DNA of 64,000 nt from Paenibacillus sp. HW567 (GCF_000374185.1 NZ_KB910518.1:5236300-5300299), one strand, 5' to 3'; counted from the first letter of the stretch, positions 28,245 to 37,356 are shown. A program made the numbers and translations. The notes: a model not told the origin generated them from the letters alone.

Positions 28245-28276
28245 AAAGCAACCACACGTTGTCATGTGACTGCTTT
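28245..28276. terminator. Convergent terminator after AraC gene
   Basis: The arms AAAGCA/TGCTTT extend inward through CCACACG/CATGTG with mismatch. The T-run is better on the leftward strand (GCTTTTTC), which supports a leftward transcript ending here as well as the AraC one. Confidence 0.6.
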
Positions 28277-28280
28277 CGGT

Positions 28281-28442
28281 TTATCGCCTTTCAATCATCC
28301 CCAGGTAGCGGTCAAGCTGCTCCTCCTCCAGGGATTCCCCAGACACCTTGGGCATCTTTGCCACGCGCTCTCCGGAACGCCCAGCTTCGATAGAGTGGAA
28401 AATCCCATTGTGCCCGGCTGGTGTGCGGATTGGCCCAATAAT
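28281..28442 (-). CDS. Small 53-residue ORF with possible ATT start
   Basis: A leftward frame reads GPIRTPAGHNGIFHSIEAGR and ends SLEEEQLDRYLGMIERR. Base choice at third positions looks coding. A perfect GGAGG at 28450-28454 is seven bases before an ATT codon at 28442, where a start would be expected; no ATG, GTG or TTG occurs at that place. It is thus either a rare ATT start or a gene whose start has mutated. A terminator lies just beyond the stop. Family not recognised. Confidence 0.45.
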   Translation of the reverse strand: MIGPIRTPAGHNGIFHSIEAGRSGERVAKMPKVSGESLEEEQLDRYLGMIERR

Positions 28443-28519
28443 GTGGAAACCTCCGGGGATTTTGATTGGAGTACAGTTTTTAACTTCTAGCTTTTTAATA
28501 CTACAAAGAAGGTAATAAA

Positions 28520-29230
28520 ATGATGAAACAGGAATTAAAAATTGAGGGCATACCGGCAATTGTATGGGGTGAGGAATCAGATAAACTATTTATTGCTATC
28601 CACGGGAATATGTCCAACAAGGCAGATGATGCGATTGTTATATTTGCCGAAGAAGCCTCCGCACGGGGGTATCAGGTCATTAGCTTTGATTTACCTGAGC
28701 ACGGTGACCGCAAAGAAGAGGCCTATGCTTGTAAAGTCCAGAATTGTGTTCATGATCTCGAAGTAATCATGCGTTACGCACACATGCAATCGAATGACAT
28801 CAGTATCTTTGCTTGCAGTATGGGGGCATATTTCAGCTTGCTTGCTTACAACAAGTTCCGGCTTAAGCAGTCTTTGTTCCTCTCTCCAGTTCTGGATATG
28901 GGACGAATTATCAATAATATGATGACATGGTTCAATGTTAGTGAAGAGAAATTGCAGGCTGAACAGGAAGTTCCCACGCCCATCGGACAAACACTTTATT
29001 GGGATTATTACTGCTATGTTAAATCCCATCCGATTAATACATGGGATAGTCCAACTGCAATTCTATATGGCTCAGACGATACCCTGTGCGAGTTTGACGT
29101 AGTCTCTGCTTTTACAGACCGGTTCCACTGTGAACTGAGCGTGATGGAGCATGGCGAGCATTATTTCCACACCGAAGAGCATCTGCAATTTTTCAGGGAG
29201 TGGCTGCAAGAGCATATCATCTCAAAATAA
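28520..29230 (+). CDS. Alpha/beta hydrolase
   Basis: 236 residues with a compact alpha/beta-hydrolase core: HGNMSNKADD (oxyanion region), nucleophile Ser in FACSMGAYFSLLAY, acid Asp in AILYGSDDTLCEFDV and His in MEHGEHYFHTEEH. AGAAGG precedes the start; ATG at 28523 is an equal option. Cytosolic, no signal peptide. Substrate unknown. Followed by a strong terminator. Confidence 0.85.
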   Translation: MMKQELKIEGIPAIVWGEESDKLFIAIHGNMSNKADDAIVIFAEEASARGYQVISFDLPEHGDRKEEAYACKVQNCVHDLEVIMRYAHMQSNDISIFACSMGAYFSLLAYNKFRLKQSLFLSPVLDMGRIINNMMTWFNVSEEKLQAEQEVPTPIGQTLYWDYYCYVKSHPINTWDSPTAILYGSDDTLCEFDVVSAFTDRFHCELSVMEHGEHYFHTEEHLQFFREWLQEHIISK

Positions 29231-29234
29231 GCAT

Positions 29235-29273
29235 AACGGGAAGCCGTGAGACTCTTACTCACGGCTTCCCGTT
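29235..29273 (+). terminator. Strong terminator after hydrolase gene
   Basis: A perfect 16-bp stem, AACGGGAAGCCGTGAG with its complement, a 7-base loop, and a CTTATTAT tail. Confidence 0.9.
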
Positions 29274-29360
29274 CTTATTATCCAGGGGATGCTCCCGGCA
29301 GCTGCGAGCCAAAACTCGGCATAAGGGTCGCCCATACTGGCTCTGCACTGTGAAACTCTT

Positions 29361-29410
29361 TTGACAAAATACACTATACCTAACTATAATGTACTTATAC
29401 GATAAGTACA
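29361..29410 (+). promoter_or_regulatory. Promoter and operator of GntR/ABC operon
   Basis: TTGACA (29361-29366) and TATAAT (29385-29390) are 18 bp apart. The perfect inverted repeat TGTACTTA-N5-TAAGTACA (29390-29410) begins at the last base of the -10 box and covers the start point. This is where a YtrA-type repressor would block transcription; the repressor gene is first in the operon. Confidence 0.8.
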
Positions 29411-29438
29411 CTAAAATACAATGCAAAGGAGGGGTCGT

Positions 29439-29816
29439 GTGGAAATCATCATCAGCAGTAATACGAGCAAGCCGATTTATGAACAGATCACCTCACAGAT
29501 TAAGGCGATGATTATGGGCGGAGAATTACAGACAGGCGACCCGCTTCCGTCCATGCGTGCGCTCGCCAAGTCCATTCATGTCAGTGTCATTACCGTACAA
29601 AAGGCCTACGAGGATTTGCAGCGGGATGGCTTTATTGAAACGACGGTTGGGCGGGGCAGCTTTGTATCGACGCAGAACAAGGATTTTTTCCAGGAAGAAC
29701 AACAGCGGAGAGCAGAAGGACATTTACAGGAAGCCGCAGACATTGCGCGTACCAGCGGTATACCCCTTAGCAAGCTGGTCGAGCTTTTGACTATGTTTTA
29801 CCAAGAGGAGGAATAA
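29439..29816 (+). CDS. GntR family regulator, YtrA subfamily
   Basis: 125 residues from GTG 29439; AGGAGGGG at 29427-29434 decides this start over ATG 29421, which would overlap the site. Winged helix-turn-helix (PIYEQITSQIKAMIMGGELQ, PSMRALAKSIHVSVITVQKA) with the short C-terminal helical tail of YtrA-type regulators. Such proteins repress their own ABC transporter operon, often released by cell-envelope antibiotics. Confidence 0.9.
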   Translation: MEIIISSNTSKPIYEQITSQIKAMIMGGELQTGDPLPSMRALAKSIHVSVITVQKAYEDLQRDGFIETTVGRGSFVSTQNKDFFQEEQQRRAEGHLQEAADIARTSGIPLSKLVELLTMFYQEEE

Positions 29817-29818
29817 CG

Positions 29819-30682
29819 ATGGAACCTATTTTGCAGGTGGAGAATCTCACCAAACAATATCCTGATTTCAAGCTGGACCAGGTTTCCTTTTCTATCCCGA
29901 GAGGCACGATTATGGGGCTGATTGGCGAGAATGGCGCCGGGAAAAGCACCACGATTAACGCCATTCTTGATCTCATCCGAAAGGATGCGGGAACCGTCAC
30001 ATTCTGGGGGCAGGAGCTGTCCGCTACTCCCAAGCAAATGAAAGAGGACATAGGTGTTGTGTTCGACGGCATCAATTTCTATGAGACCCTCACCCCGGCC
30101 AAGGTTGGCACAATTTCGGCGGCCGCCTATACGCAGTGGAACGCTGCCGTTTACAACGGTTATTTAGCAAAGTTCCAGCTCGCTTCCGACAAGGAAATCA
30201 AAACATTTTCCAAAGGCATGAAGATGAAGCTTTGTATTGCTGTAGCCCTCTCCCATAAACCAAAGCTATTGATTCTGGACGAAGCGACCAGCGGACTTGA
30301 TCCTATCATGCGTGACGACATGCTGGATGTTTTTCTGGATTTTATTCAGGACGAAAATCACTCTATCCTAATGTCTTCCCACATCACAACGGATTTGGAG
30401 AAAGTGGCTGATAACATCACCTTCATTCATGAAGGGAAAGTTCTGTTCTGCAAGGCAAAGGATGAGCTGCGTTACAACTACGGCATTATTCGCTGCGGGG
30501 CAGCGCTGTTTGAGGCGATTGACAAATCGGAGATTCTTGCTTACCGGAAATTGGACTATCAGTGGGACGTGCTGGTTGCTGATAAGGAAAAAGCGCGCCG
30601 CAAGTATAAGACTGCAGTAGTGGATAACGCTTCTATCGACGATATTCTTCTTCTCTATGTAAAGGGAGAACAGGTACAATGA
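29819..30682 (+). CDS. ABC transporter ATPase of YtrA-type operon
   Basis: 287 residues. Walker A GENGAGKSTT, a modified signature FSKGMKMKLCIAVAL, Walker B LLILDEATSGLDP with catalytic Glu, and the C-terminal extension usual in ABC-2 ATPases. AGGAGG upstream. It starts 3 bp after the regulator stop and overlaps the permease by 4 bp. Likely exports or senses an envelope-active compound; inferred. Confidence 0.9.
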   Translation: MEPILQVENLTKQYPDFKLDQVSFSIPRGTIMGLIGENGAGKSTTINAILDLIRKDAGTVTFWGQELSATPKQMKEDIGVVFDGINFYETLTPAKVGTISAAAYTQWNAAVYNGYLAKFQLASDKEIKTFSKGMKMKLCIAVALSHKPKLLILDEATSGLDPIMRDDMLDVFLDFIQDENHSILMSSHITTDLEKVADNITFIHEGKVLFCKAKDELRYNYGIIRCGAALFEAIDKSEILAYRKLDYQWDVLVADKEKARRKYKTAVVDNASIDDILLLYVKGEQVQ

Positions 30683-31335
30683 AAAGCTTGATTATAAAAG
30701 ATTTGTACAACATCGGGCACAACGCAAAATCCATGATTTTTATGCTGTTGGTTTTTGCCTTCATTTTTATCCCTTTCAGCGGACCGGAAGGCTATATTAT
30801 CGCGAGTGGAATTCTATGCAGCATGATGATCATGACTACGTTTAGCTTTGATGACAACTCCAAGTGGACGAAATATGCAATGGTTACCCCAGTTACCAAA
30901 AAAGAATTGGTCGCCAGCAAATTTATCGTTCTGCTGATTTTCTCGGTGATCGGAGTTGTCATCGGCCTAGTGATTGGTTTCATCGGCGGCATCATCGTCC
31001 ACAAAGTTGACTTCAGCGATATAAGCAACATCCTCACTCTGCCGGTTGTCGCTGTGGTTGGTTTGGTGATCGCTGAAATCTTAGGAAGTATGGCCATCCC
31101 GCTCTTATTTAAATTCGGTACAGAAAAAGCCCGCACGTTATCACTTGTGTCCTTCATAGTTCCCGCTTTGATTTGCTTTGGTGTCTATGAGCTTTTGATC
31201 TTATTAGGTGTTTCTTTTACAGATCGGTTCACATTTATCCTGCTGTGCTGCTCTCCGCTGATAGCGCTGGTGTGGAACTTGGTGATGTACAAAATCAGCT
31301 ATGTGATTTTCTCGAAGAAGGAGCTTTTGTATTAA
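30679..31335 (+). CDS. ABC-2 type permease
   Basis: 218 residues with six hydrophobic segments and no ATPase domain. It overlaps the ATPase gene by 4 bp, so the two form one transporter. Sequence landmarks: KYAMVTPVTKKELVASKFIV in the first cytoplasmic loop. Ends 4 bp inside the convergent DJ-1 gene. Confidence 0.85.
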   Translation: MKSLIIKDLYNIGHNAKSMIFMLLVFAFIFIPFSGPEGYIIASGILCSMMIMTTFSFDDNSKWTKYAMVTPVTKKELVASKFIVLLIFSVIGVVIGLVIGFIGGIIVHKVDFSDISNILTLPVVAVVGLVIAEILGSMAIPLLFKFGTEKARTLSLVSFIVPALICFGVYELLILLGVSFTDRFTFILLCCSPLIALVWNLVMYKISYVIFSKKELLY

Positions 31336-31949
31336 TTCATTAATTTATAAAAATATTCAGATTTGCGAGTCTCATAGAGCTTATACCAAGCCTCTAATGT
31401 TTTTGGCGTAAACACATCCAAAGCCTTCAAGACATGTGCAGCAAATTCCAATGGAGCTATCCCCGAAGCAGTAATTAATTGTCCATCAGTAACAGCAGGC
31501 TCATTTATGTAATACTGTTCACCTTTATAACCGGAGCACACCATTTTGAGGTATCCCAGGTCATTGCTTGTATGCCTTCTTGAGTCCAGCAGTCCACGCT
31601 GAGCAAGCCCTATTGTGGCGCCGCATATCGCTGCTACAACAATGTTCTCCTGAATACACTGCTTTGCTGTATTAATTATTGGTTCGTGGATGGTTTCCAT
31701 CCATGTATCTCCACCCGGTAAAATCAACGCATCCGCGCTCTCCATGCTGCACTCATCCAGTTTGAGGTCAGGCAGTATTTTCAATCCGCCCATTGTAGTT
31801 ACAGGAGTCTTTTCAATTCCTATGGTAACTATTTTGGACGGGGCCAATCCCTTCTTATAATATCTTCCTGAGTTTAGTTCAGCAGTCAAATAACCGATCT
31901 CCCAATCTGCCATCGTATCAAATACATAAAGATATACTGTGTTGTTCAT
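31332..31949 (-). CDS. DJ-1/PfpI family protein
   Basis: 205 residues with the class-I glutamine-amidotransferase-like fold. The nucleophile-elbow Cys is in VVAAICGATIGLAQRG, an acidic residue in ADALILPGGDTWME, and a late His-like position is less clear. Family members are proteases, chaperones or glyoxalases; which applies here is not visible. Convergent with the ABC permease. Confidence 0.85.
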   Translation of the reverse strand: MNNTVYLYVFDTMADWEIGYLTAELNSGRYYKKGLAPSKIVTIGIEKTPVTTMGGLKILPDLKLDECSMESADALILPGGDTWMETIHEPIINTAKQCIQENIVVAAICGATIGLAQRGLLDSRRHTSNDLGYLKMVCSGYKGEQYYINEPAVTDGQLITASGIAPLEFAAHVLKALDVFTPKTLEAWYKLYETRKSEYFYKLMN

Positions 31950-31988
31950 CGTAAATTCTCCTTAATGATTAATGTTTATCACCATAAT

Positions 31989-32029
31989 AAAACAGCTTCA
32001 CTGACATCTACTGTCAGTGAAGCTGTTTT
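31989..32029. terminator. Perfect 18-bp hairpin terminator
   Basis: AAAACAGCTTCACTGACA and its exact complement surround a 5-base loop, ending in T on both strands. It lies between the DJ-1 gene start and the zinc-ribbon gene, so it most likely ends the leftward transcript from 32.7-33.7 kb. Confidence 0.85.
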
Positions 32030-32207
32030 CATTGAAAATATTCCATTCATTTCGGATAAAATGGATACCACCAGACCCCGGCCTCTTCCCGAATGACTTG
32101 TTCGGATGCCCCGCAATCATAAATCGTCTTAGCATCTAACATCCCGTTCATCCTGGGCCTTAAGCGGCACAACTCCAGTATGTAAAAAAATTCAGTATGT
32201 AAGAGTA

Positions 32208-32693
32208 TTATTTCTTTTTCTTGGAAGGTCTCCATTTGTAGCCGCAGCTCATACAACCGTTGACAATCTCACTTCTCCCAGCTAATCCCACTAAAATGCT
32301 TACGGGTAGTGCTAGAAAAAATGAAATCCCTCCTAAAACAGCGAATATTTGGAGAATTGAACTGGCACTATCGCTTACACTGTACATAAGGGCAAGGCTA
32401 GTCAATCCAACAGCCAATATGCCAATAAAAATCATAATACCAAGCGTTTTGAACATATTGGCGAAACTGTAGCCTCTTTTGTTAGCTACTACTTGCTGTG
32501 ACTTACATTTGCGGCAAACAACCACATTGACATTCTTTGCAGTGTTCACTTGGCCTCCCATTCCCCCTGCTTGACTGACAGTTCTGTTTGCTTGGGGACT
32601 AGCTGCCCTAGTTTGACCGCTGCCAGTCCTGTTGGCTTGGGCGGACGCAGACCTATTAGCCTGATTGGATGTAGTTCTAGAATCACGTTGCAC
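32208..32693 (-). CDS. Zinc-ribbon membrane protein of unknown function
   Basis: 161 residues. N-terminal about 55 residues are a Gln/Ala/Asn/Arg/Ser-rich repeat (QANRxxS-type). CRKCKS and GCMSCGYKW supply four cysteines of a split zinc ribbon, separated by two hydrophobic segments, so the metal site would bring both membrane ends together. Starts at GTG 32693 behind AGGAGG. The 3' end overlaps an unexplained 69-codon frame. Function unknown. Confidence 0.65.
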   Translation of the reverse strand: MQRDSRTTSNQANRSASAQANRTGSGQTRAASPQANRTVSQAGGMGGQVNTAKNVNVVVCRKCKSQQVVANKRGYSFANMFKTLGIMIFIGILAVGLTSLALMYSVSDSASSILQIFAVLGGISFFLALPVSILVGLAGRSEIVNGCMSCGYKWRPSKKKK

Positions 32694-32717
32694 TTTTTTG
32701 GTTCCCTCCTGATTAAT

Positions 32718-33656
32718 CTATATATAGGTATGTAGAACTATTCGACAAAGTTTTCCAAAATCCTCCTTACAATCTTTATATTGTTGCTCGCACCTTATCT
32801 CCTTATAAAAATTCAATGCCATCTGCGGCCGTTCACCAACAGAATATAGAAGCCGTTAGCATGCCGGATACTGTTCATGAAGTAGCACTTCACGATAAGC
32901 TCTTGCTGCATTCAATTCAAATCTTAACGGGATGTCTAAGAATAATGACCCATACCTTGCTTCCTCCCAATCAATGAAAAAAACCTCTTCATTATTGTGG
33001 ACCAATACATTCCCGGGATTAAGATCATTATGTATTAACGTGTGTGTGCTTTCATCGTTCAGTACCACTTCAATGTCATTAGCTATACTGCTAGATACAG
33101 CTTCCACTTCAGGAATATACTGACCGAAAGCTTCAATAAACTGTTCATTCTTTTTGGCTTCTTCCCATACAGTTCTCCATCGCCCGTAAAGCATTTTTTC
33201 GATATGGTCACGATCAGCTATGGGAAGCCACGACAATTCCTCTTTTAATCCGTGATTAGTTTTATGGATATAAGCCAAGGCCTGCACCTCCTTTTTTTGA
33301 AGCATCTCGAACTCAAGGCTTTGGTAATGGGTCTTATAATCCACATCCTGAATACATATAAGGGCTCGATCTTCTGAACCAATGTCATGTGCTGTACTAA
33401 AGGGTACTTTTGCTGACTGCAAATATAATCTATGGAGTATTCTTCTTTCAGTTGTATTCGCCATCTTCGTGATAAATGAAACGTATTCTTGTATGCCCTG
33501 GTCATCAATGAGAACCTTATGCCGAGACAAGCCGACAGCTTGGTACCCCATATTTAATGGGGTGCTCTCTACTTCAAGTACCATTGCCGTTTTTGAAATG
33601 AATTGGTTCGTCTTCTCCTGGATCAGCTCTACAATTTCGTTAGTTTCGAGGTTCAT
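32718..33656 (-). pseudogene. Aminoglycoside phosphotransferase-fold kinase with in-frame stop
   Basis: The frame encodes an APH-fold kinase with catalytic loop HTLIHNDLNPGNVLVHNN and metal motif FFIDWEEARYG. It stops at TAA 32856-32858 after 266 residues, before the usual C-terminal helices. The same frame stays open for 45 more codons (RLLYSVGERPQMALNFYKEI onward) to TAG 32718, and this stretch reads like the missing C-terminal helix. A single TAC-to-TAA change would explain it. The 266-residue product might still fold. Substrate unknown. Confidence 0.65.
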
Positions 33657-33669
33657 GCCTACCTCCTAG

Positions 33670-34809
33670 TTATAGTGGTGATTTTTTGAAGAGAGCCTTT
33701 AATAACGGCGGAGTAACTATGGTTGTCAGTATGACAACTATAATCACCGAAGTAAAATATTTTTGACTTAATAAGCCCGACTCTAAACCAATAGCCGCTA
33801 TGATCAATGCAACTTCCCCGCGTGAAACCATACCCGCTCCAATAACAATAGAGGAACGCCAGTTGAAGCCAGTTACCTTGGCCCCGAGCCCTGCTCCCAA
33901 CCATTTGGACAGAATAGCTACCATTGCTAATCCAATTATGATTAGTATTTGGGACATGAATCCTTCAAAAGACACTGATAGTCCGATACTTACAAAAAAC
34001 ACGGGCACAAAAATGGCATATGCGATGGGCTCAAGTTTTTGTTCGACTTCTTCTTTGAACTCCGTCCTGGAGATGGCAATACCTGCAGCAAATGCGCCAA
34101 TAATTCCTGCCACTCCGAAATATTCCGCCATGTAAGAAAAAGACAAGCAAATGACAATCCCTATACTGATGACTGCTTCCGTAATTCTAAGCGGGGCAAG
34201 CTTACGCATAACCCACGGTACGACCTTCCAGCCCATGCCAATGACCAGTGCAAAGAATATTACCTTCTTTAACAACACCAAGCCCAGGTTAATCTCTTCA
34301 GTTGATACAAAACTCATAAATACCGCCAAAGCTACAACAACAAGAATATCATCGACCAGAGCCGCCCCTAGAACGGTTGTGCTCTCACGGCTTTTTAGTG
34401 TACCCAGCTCCTTAAATGTCTGAACAGAGATGCTTACAGAGGTAGCCGACAGTAATAATCCGAGAAATATCGCGTGGGAGCTCTCCAAGCCAATGATGAT
34501 TCCAGTCATGTACCCGAGGCCGAGAGGAAACAAGATACCTCCAACAGCTACTGCTACAGACGAATTACGGTTGTTGTTTAATTCCTTAATATCTGTCTCC
34601 AAGCCTGCAAAGAACATCAACAATAGAACGCCGATATTACTAAAAGTAGAAATTAACTCAGACGGCTGAACCCAGCCGAGTATGGCAGGACCGATTACAA
34701 CGCCAATAATCAGCTTCCCAAGTACCGAGGGTTGCCCTAACCGTACTGCAAGATCACCTGCAAGCTTAGTGCTTAGGATGATAACCAACAATTGTAAATA
34801 GAATTCCAT
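33670..34809 (-). CDS. CPA2 family cation:proton antiporter
   Basis: 379 residues, about twelve hydrophobic segments. Landmarks of the NhaS/KefB-type CPA2 family: RLGQPSVLGKLIIGVVIGPA, LLLMFFAGLETDIKEL, and the ion-binding region LGAALVDDILVVVALAVF. No RCK/TrkA-N domain is attached, so it should be a Na+/H+ or K+/H+ exchanger without the usual ligand gate. GGGAGGAGG precedes the ATG. Its leader holds a repeated hairpin element. Confidence 0.9.
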   Translation of the reverse strand: MEFYLQLLVIILSTKLAGDLAVRLGQPSVLGKLIIGVVIGPAILGWVQPSELISTFSNIGVLLLMFFAGLETDIKELNNNRNSSVAVAVGGILFPLGLGYMTGIIIGLESSHAIFLGLLLSATSVSISVQTFKELGTLKSRESTTVLGAALVDDILVVVALAVFMSFVSTEEINLGLVLLKKVIFFALVIGMGWKVVPWVMRKLAPLRITEAVISIGIVICLSFSYMAEYFGVAGIIGAFAAGIAISRTEFKEEVEQKLEPIAYAIFVPVFFVSIGLSVSFEGFMSQILIIIGLAMVAILSKWLGAGLGAKVTGFNWRSSIVIGAGMVSRGEVALIIAAIGLESGLLSQKYFTSVIIVVILTTIVTPPLLKALFKKSPL

Positions 34810-34843
34810 TTTACTTCAGCCTCCTCCCGCATGACCATAAAAA

Positions 34844-34900
34844 CGCAGAAAGGAGCCTGCTTTGAGCAGACTCCACCGGTTCACGCAAGTATTTATTCAC
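34844..34900 (-). repeat. Hairpin repeat copy 1, antiporter leader
   Basis: On the leftward strand this reads TACTTGCGTGAACCGG then a hairpin GGAGTCTGCT/AGCAGGCTCC followed by a T-rich run. A close copy lies at 37300-37356. TATAGT with an upstream AT-rich stretch lies just before it, so it may be the 5' leader of the antiporter mRNA; it could equally end the upstream CAP/SLH transcript. The rest of 34901-35106 shows nothing else. Confidence 0.6.
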
Positions 34901-35106
34901 GTCCGTACTATACCACAATGATTGTAATTTGCCCATTATTCAGCATCAAGCTTTTTCACACGAATTCAAATGTTATCGTACTGGTATAACTTTGCTGCAG
35001 CAGGTAATCCGAACGGTGCCGATCAATTTTTCGGATGATTATGAAGCCTCTATGAAGATGGCATGCTGGAGCCACGGATGACTTCATCTGCCGTTGGTAA
35101 GCCTTC

Positions 35107-37209
35107 TTACTCTGTTACTGTATATTGGCTCACATTCATGGTATTATACTGTACATTTAAATAGTAGCTAACTCCGGGAGTTGCCAAATATAAATTCAGA
35201 GAAGCTTGTTCGTAGGGACCAGACTCTGCCTTGAACCTTCCTTCACTGTCTAAAGTTACAGTCAAGTCTTCGATCTGTTTAGGATTCTTCCCCCCTGTTT
35301 GCACACGCACCTTGAGAGCTTGACCAGCGAATTGGGTGAACTTCCCCTCAACAGTGAGCGTATGATCCTCGTGGAATTCCGCAAAGAACGAATGATCTTT
35401 GAACGAATCGGGCTTAACATACAATACCTTTGGCGGAAGCTCTGGCAAGGTTGAATTTGGTGTAACACTGATCGGCCGTCCCCGCAATTCTGTAAGCTTA
35501 GGCCGCAAATACTGAAGGATCTGCGCAGCCTCTGCACGGGTAATCCCTTTTCCCCCCTGATAACCTATTAATGACAGCTCTGTTACGCCCCGCACATAAT
35601 CCTTTCCAAGCACGAAGTTCACAGCGTCGTAGTTTTTGAAATTCAGCCCGTCTGCCGCAGCTATGATCTCAGCGATCTTCAGCCGGGTAATTTGACTATC
35701 CCTTGCGGACAGATTGGATATACCATTAAGCGGGAAATTACGGTCCTTGGCGATAAGGTAAGCGGCATCTGACCAAATCTTCATTTTGGCTGGCTGATAA
35801 GCTTCAATATGAACATTATATGCTTTCAGGAGCATGGTCCAGAATTCTGCTTCGCTTACGGCTGCATCAGGCTTGAAGAGACCTTTTCCCGCTTCGGTCA
35901 TAACGCCTGCTTTGAGGGCCCATTCAATGGCTGGTACCGCCTTGTTCCCCGCAATATCCGTCAGCTTGCTTGGGTCAGCAGCAGGGTAGACCTTTGATTT
36001 TAATTTGGGATACACTTTCACTTTGAGCTGTGAAGATAGGGTACCTGAAGATGCGGTAATAATGTAATCCCCTGATTTAATACCCGATATAGCTCCGGTG
36101 GAAGACACGCTTAGACCATTGATCTTGTTACTGGAATACTTAACCGCATCGCCCAACAGCAGATCCGTTGTTCCATCATCATATTTGCCTTCCGTTTGAA
36201 GCTGCAATCGCCCGCCTTCATTAATCACGATTTCTTTATAAGTGGGAATCAGTTGTGTCAGCAGATGCCCTTTACCGGTGGTAAAAGACCATACCTTCGT
36301 CCGGGTATCCAAAGCGCCGTCTACTTGATATTCCAGGGATACGGTGTATTGGTGATAACCCTTTAATATGGACTTGGGATAGATGAAAAGAGTATTCTCG
36401 TTTTTAAATTCTTCATGATAAGGAATCTCCGTTCCTTTGTCATCGGTAATCACCGCTTTATGCGAGACCATATCCCTATCTGTAGCCGCAGATATAATAT
36501 AACCTGAGTAATCAACATCAAATTGCTCAAGTGGATTCGGCATTTCATTTCCATAGAACCCGACAGGTACATCTGTCTGCTGATCGTAAGGGTACACGGA
36601 GATGCCTCCACCTACAGACTGTGTCATTCCAGGACCTCCGGCATCCAGGACGGCCGTTCCGTGAACCAGGCCAATTCCAATCTCTGTATAACTGGGGTCC
36701 AGTATAATGTCACGGTGATAGGCTGTATCGAGCCAACCTTGAATAGCTGCTTTACTGCTTTTTTGCTGGAAGTGCATCACCTCTCCCGCTGCATACCCTT
36801 GTGATCTCGGCACCCAACCCGCCGCCTTCATCCGGTCCATTACCGACCGGCCAGTATAGCCGGGTTTTCCCGATATTTCGGAGTGAGCACTCAGGCCTGG
36901 AAGATCCGCTTGATTGGCATTGTAAAATTCAGCATGCGAGATTGCCGCCTTGGTAATCGCCGCATTCAGTTGAACGGGCGGAATGCCGGCCCGGGTTCTC
37001 ACCTCGTTGAGGAATTGCAGACCTTCCAACTGATCTGTGGTGTACCCGGTCCCCTCACTGGCTGAATCTGCTGCGACTAAATTGCCTGTTGCACCAAATA
37101 ACCCTGTACTTACAACTCCAAATAGCAGTACGAAGAGGACCGAATAATGGATGAAGCGCATACGAGGACTGCCGATCGCCTGATTTCGTTCTTTTCTGAC
37201 AAATAACAT
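35107..37209 (-). CDS. Secreted CAP-domain protein with Ig-like and SLH-like regions
   Basis: 700 residues. A signal peptide (about 1-47, RMRFIHYSVLFVLLFGVVST) is followed by a CAP/SCP domain (about 60-230: FLNEVRTRAGIPPVQLN, AAISHAEFYNAN, WLDTAYHRDIILDPSYTEIG) and an Ig/Big_2-like stretch near 320-400. SLH-like repeats follow near 405-580 (AVPAIEWALKAGVM, ISNLSARDSQITRLKIAEII, GITRAEAAQIL), with a C-terminal beta-rich domain. SLH repeats bind the cell wall, so the protein is probably anchored there. CAP proteins are diverse; activity unknown. A near-identical hairpin repeat lies on each side of the gene. Confidence 0.88.
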   Translation of the reverse strand: MLFVRKERNQAIGSPRMRFIHYSVLFVLLFGVVSTGLFGATGNLVAADSASEGTGYTTDQLEGLQFLNEVRTRAGIPPVQLNAAITKAAISHAEFYNANQADLPGLSAHSEISGKPGYTGRSVMDRMKAAGWVPRSQGYAAGEVMHFQQKSSKAAIQGWLDTAYHRDIILDPSYTEIGIGLVHGTAVLDAGGPGMTQSVGGGISVYPYDQQTDVPVGFYGNEMPNPLEQFDVDYSGYIISAATDRDMVSHKAVITDDKGTEIPYHEEFKNENTLFIYPKSILKGYHQYTVSLEYQVDGALDTRTKVWSFTTGKGHLLTQLIPTYKEIVINEGGRLQLQTEGKYDDGTTDLLLGDAVKYSSNKINGLSVSSTGAISGIKSGDYIITASSGTLSSQLKVKVYPKLKSKVYPAADPSKLTDIAGNKAVPAIEWALKAGVMTEAGKGLFKPDAAVSEAEFWTMLLKAYNVHIEAYQPAKMKIWSDAAYLIAKDRNFPLNGISNLSARDSQITRLKIAEIIAAADGLNFKNYDAVNFVLGKDYVRGVTELSLIGYQGGKGITRAEAAQILQYLRPKLTELRGRPISVTPNSTLPELPPKVLYVKPDSFKDHSFFAEFHEDHTLTVEGKFTQFAGQALKVRVQTGGKNPKQIEDLTVTLDSEGRFKAESGPYEQASLNLYLATPGVSYYLNVQYNTMNVSQYTVTE

Positions 37210-37299
37210 GATTATCCCCCTTTTTATGATTTATATATTCGACATTTTTCAATATTTTTCCTCTATATAGGCAGAGCTTACTATTCGTAGGGCGAATAA

Positions 37300-37356
37300 C
37301 GCAAAAAGAGCCTGCTCTACGCAGACTCCACCGGTTCATGCAAGTATTAATCCATG
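37300..37356 (-). repeat. Hairpin repeat copy 2, CAP/SLH leader
   Basis: Copy of the element at 34844-34900: TACTTGCATGAACCGG, then stem GAGTCTGC/GCAGGCTC and TTTTT. It sits between the DUF4256 stop and the CAP/SLH start, about 90 bp before the latter. Loop bases differ between copies while stem bases are kept, which points to a conserved RNA hairpin. Confidence 0.6.

Noticed and set aside
32047..32256. Leftward 69-codon frame overlapping the zinc-ribbon gene end
   Set aside because: No ribosome site at its start and no recognised family. The end (REEAGVWWYPFYPK) looks protein-like, so it may be a remnant, but support is too thin.
34844..37356. Composite transposon around the CAP/SLH gene
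   Set aside because: The flanking copies are about 57-bp hairpin elements without transposase or target duplications; leader or terminator elements fit better.
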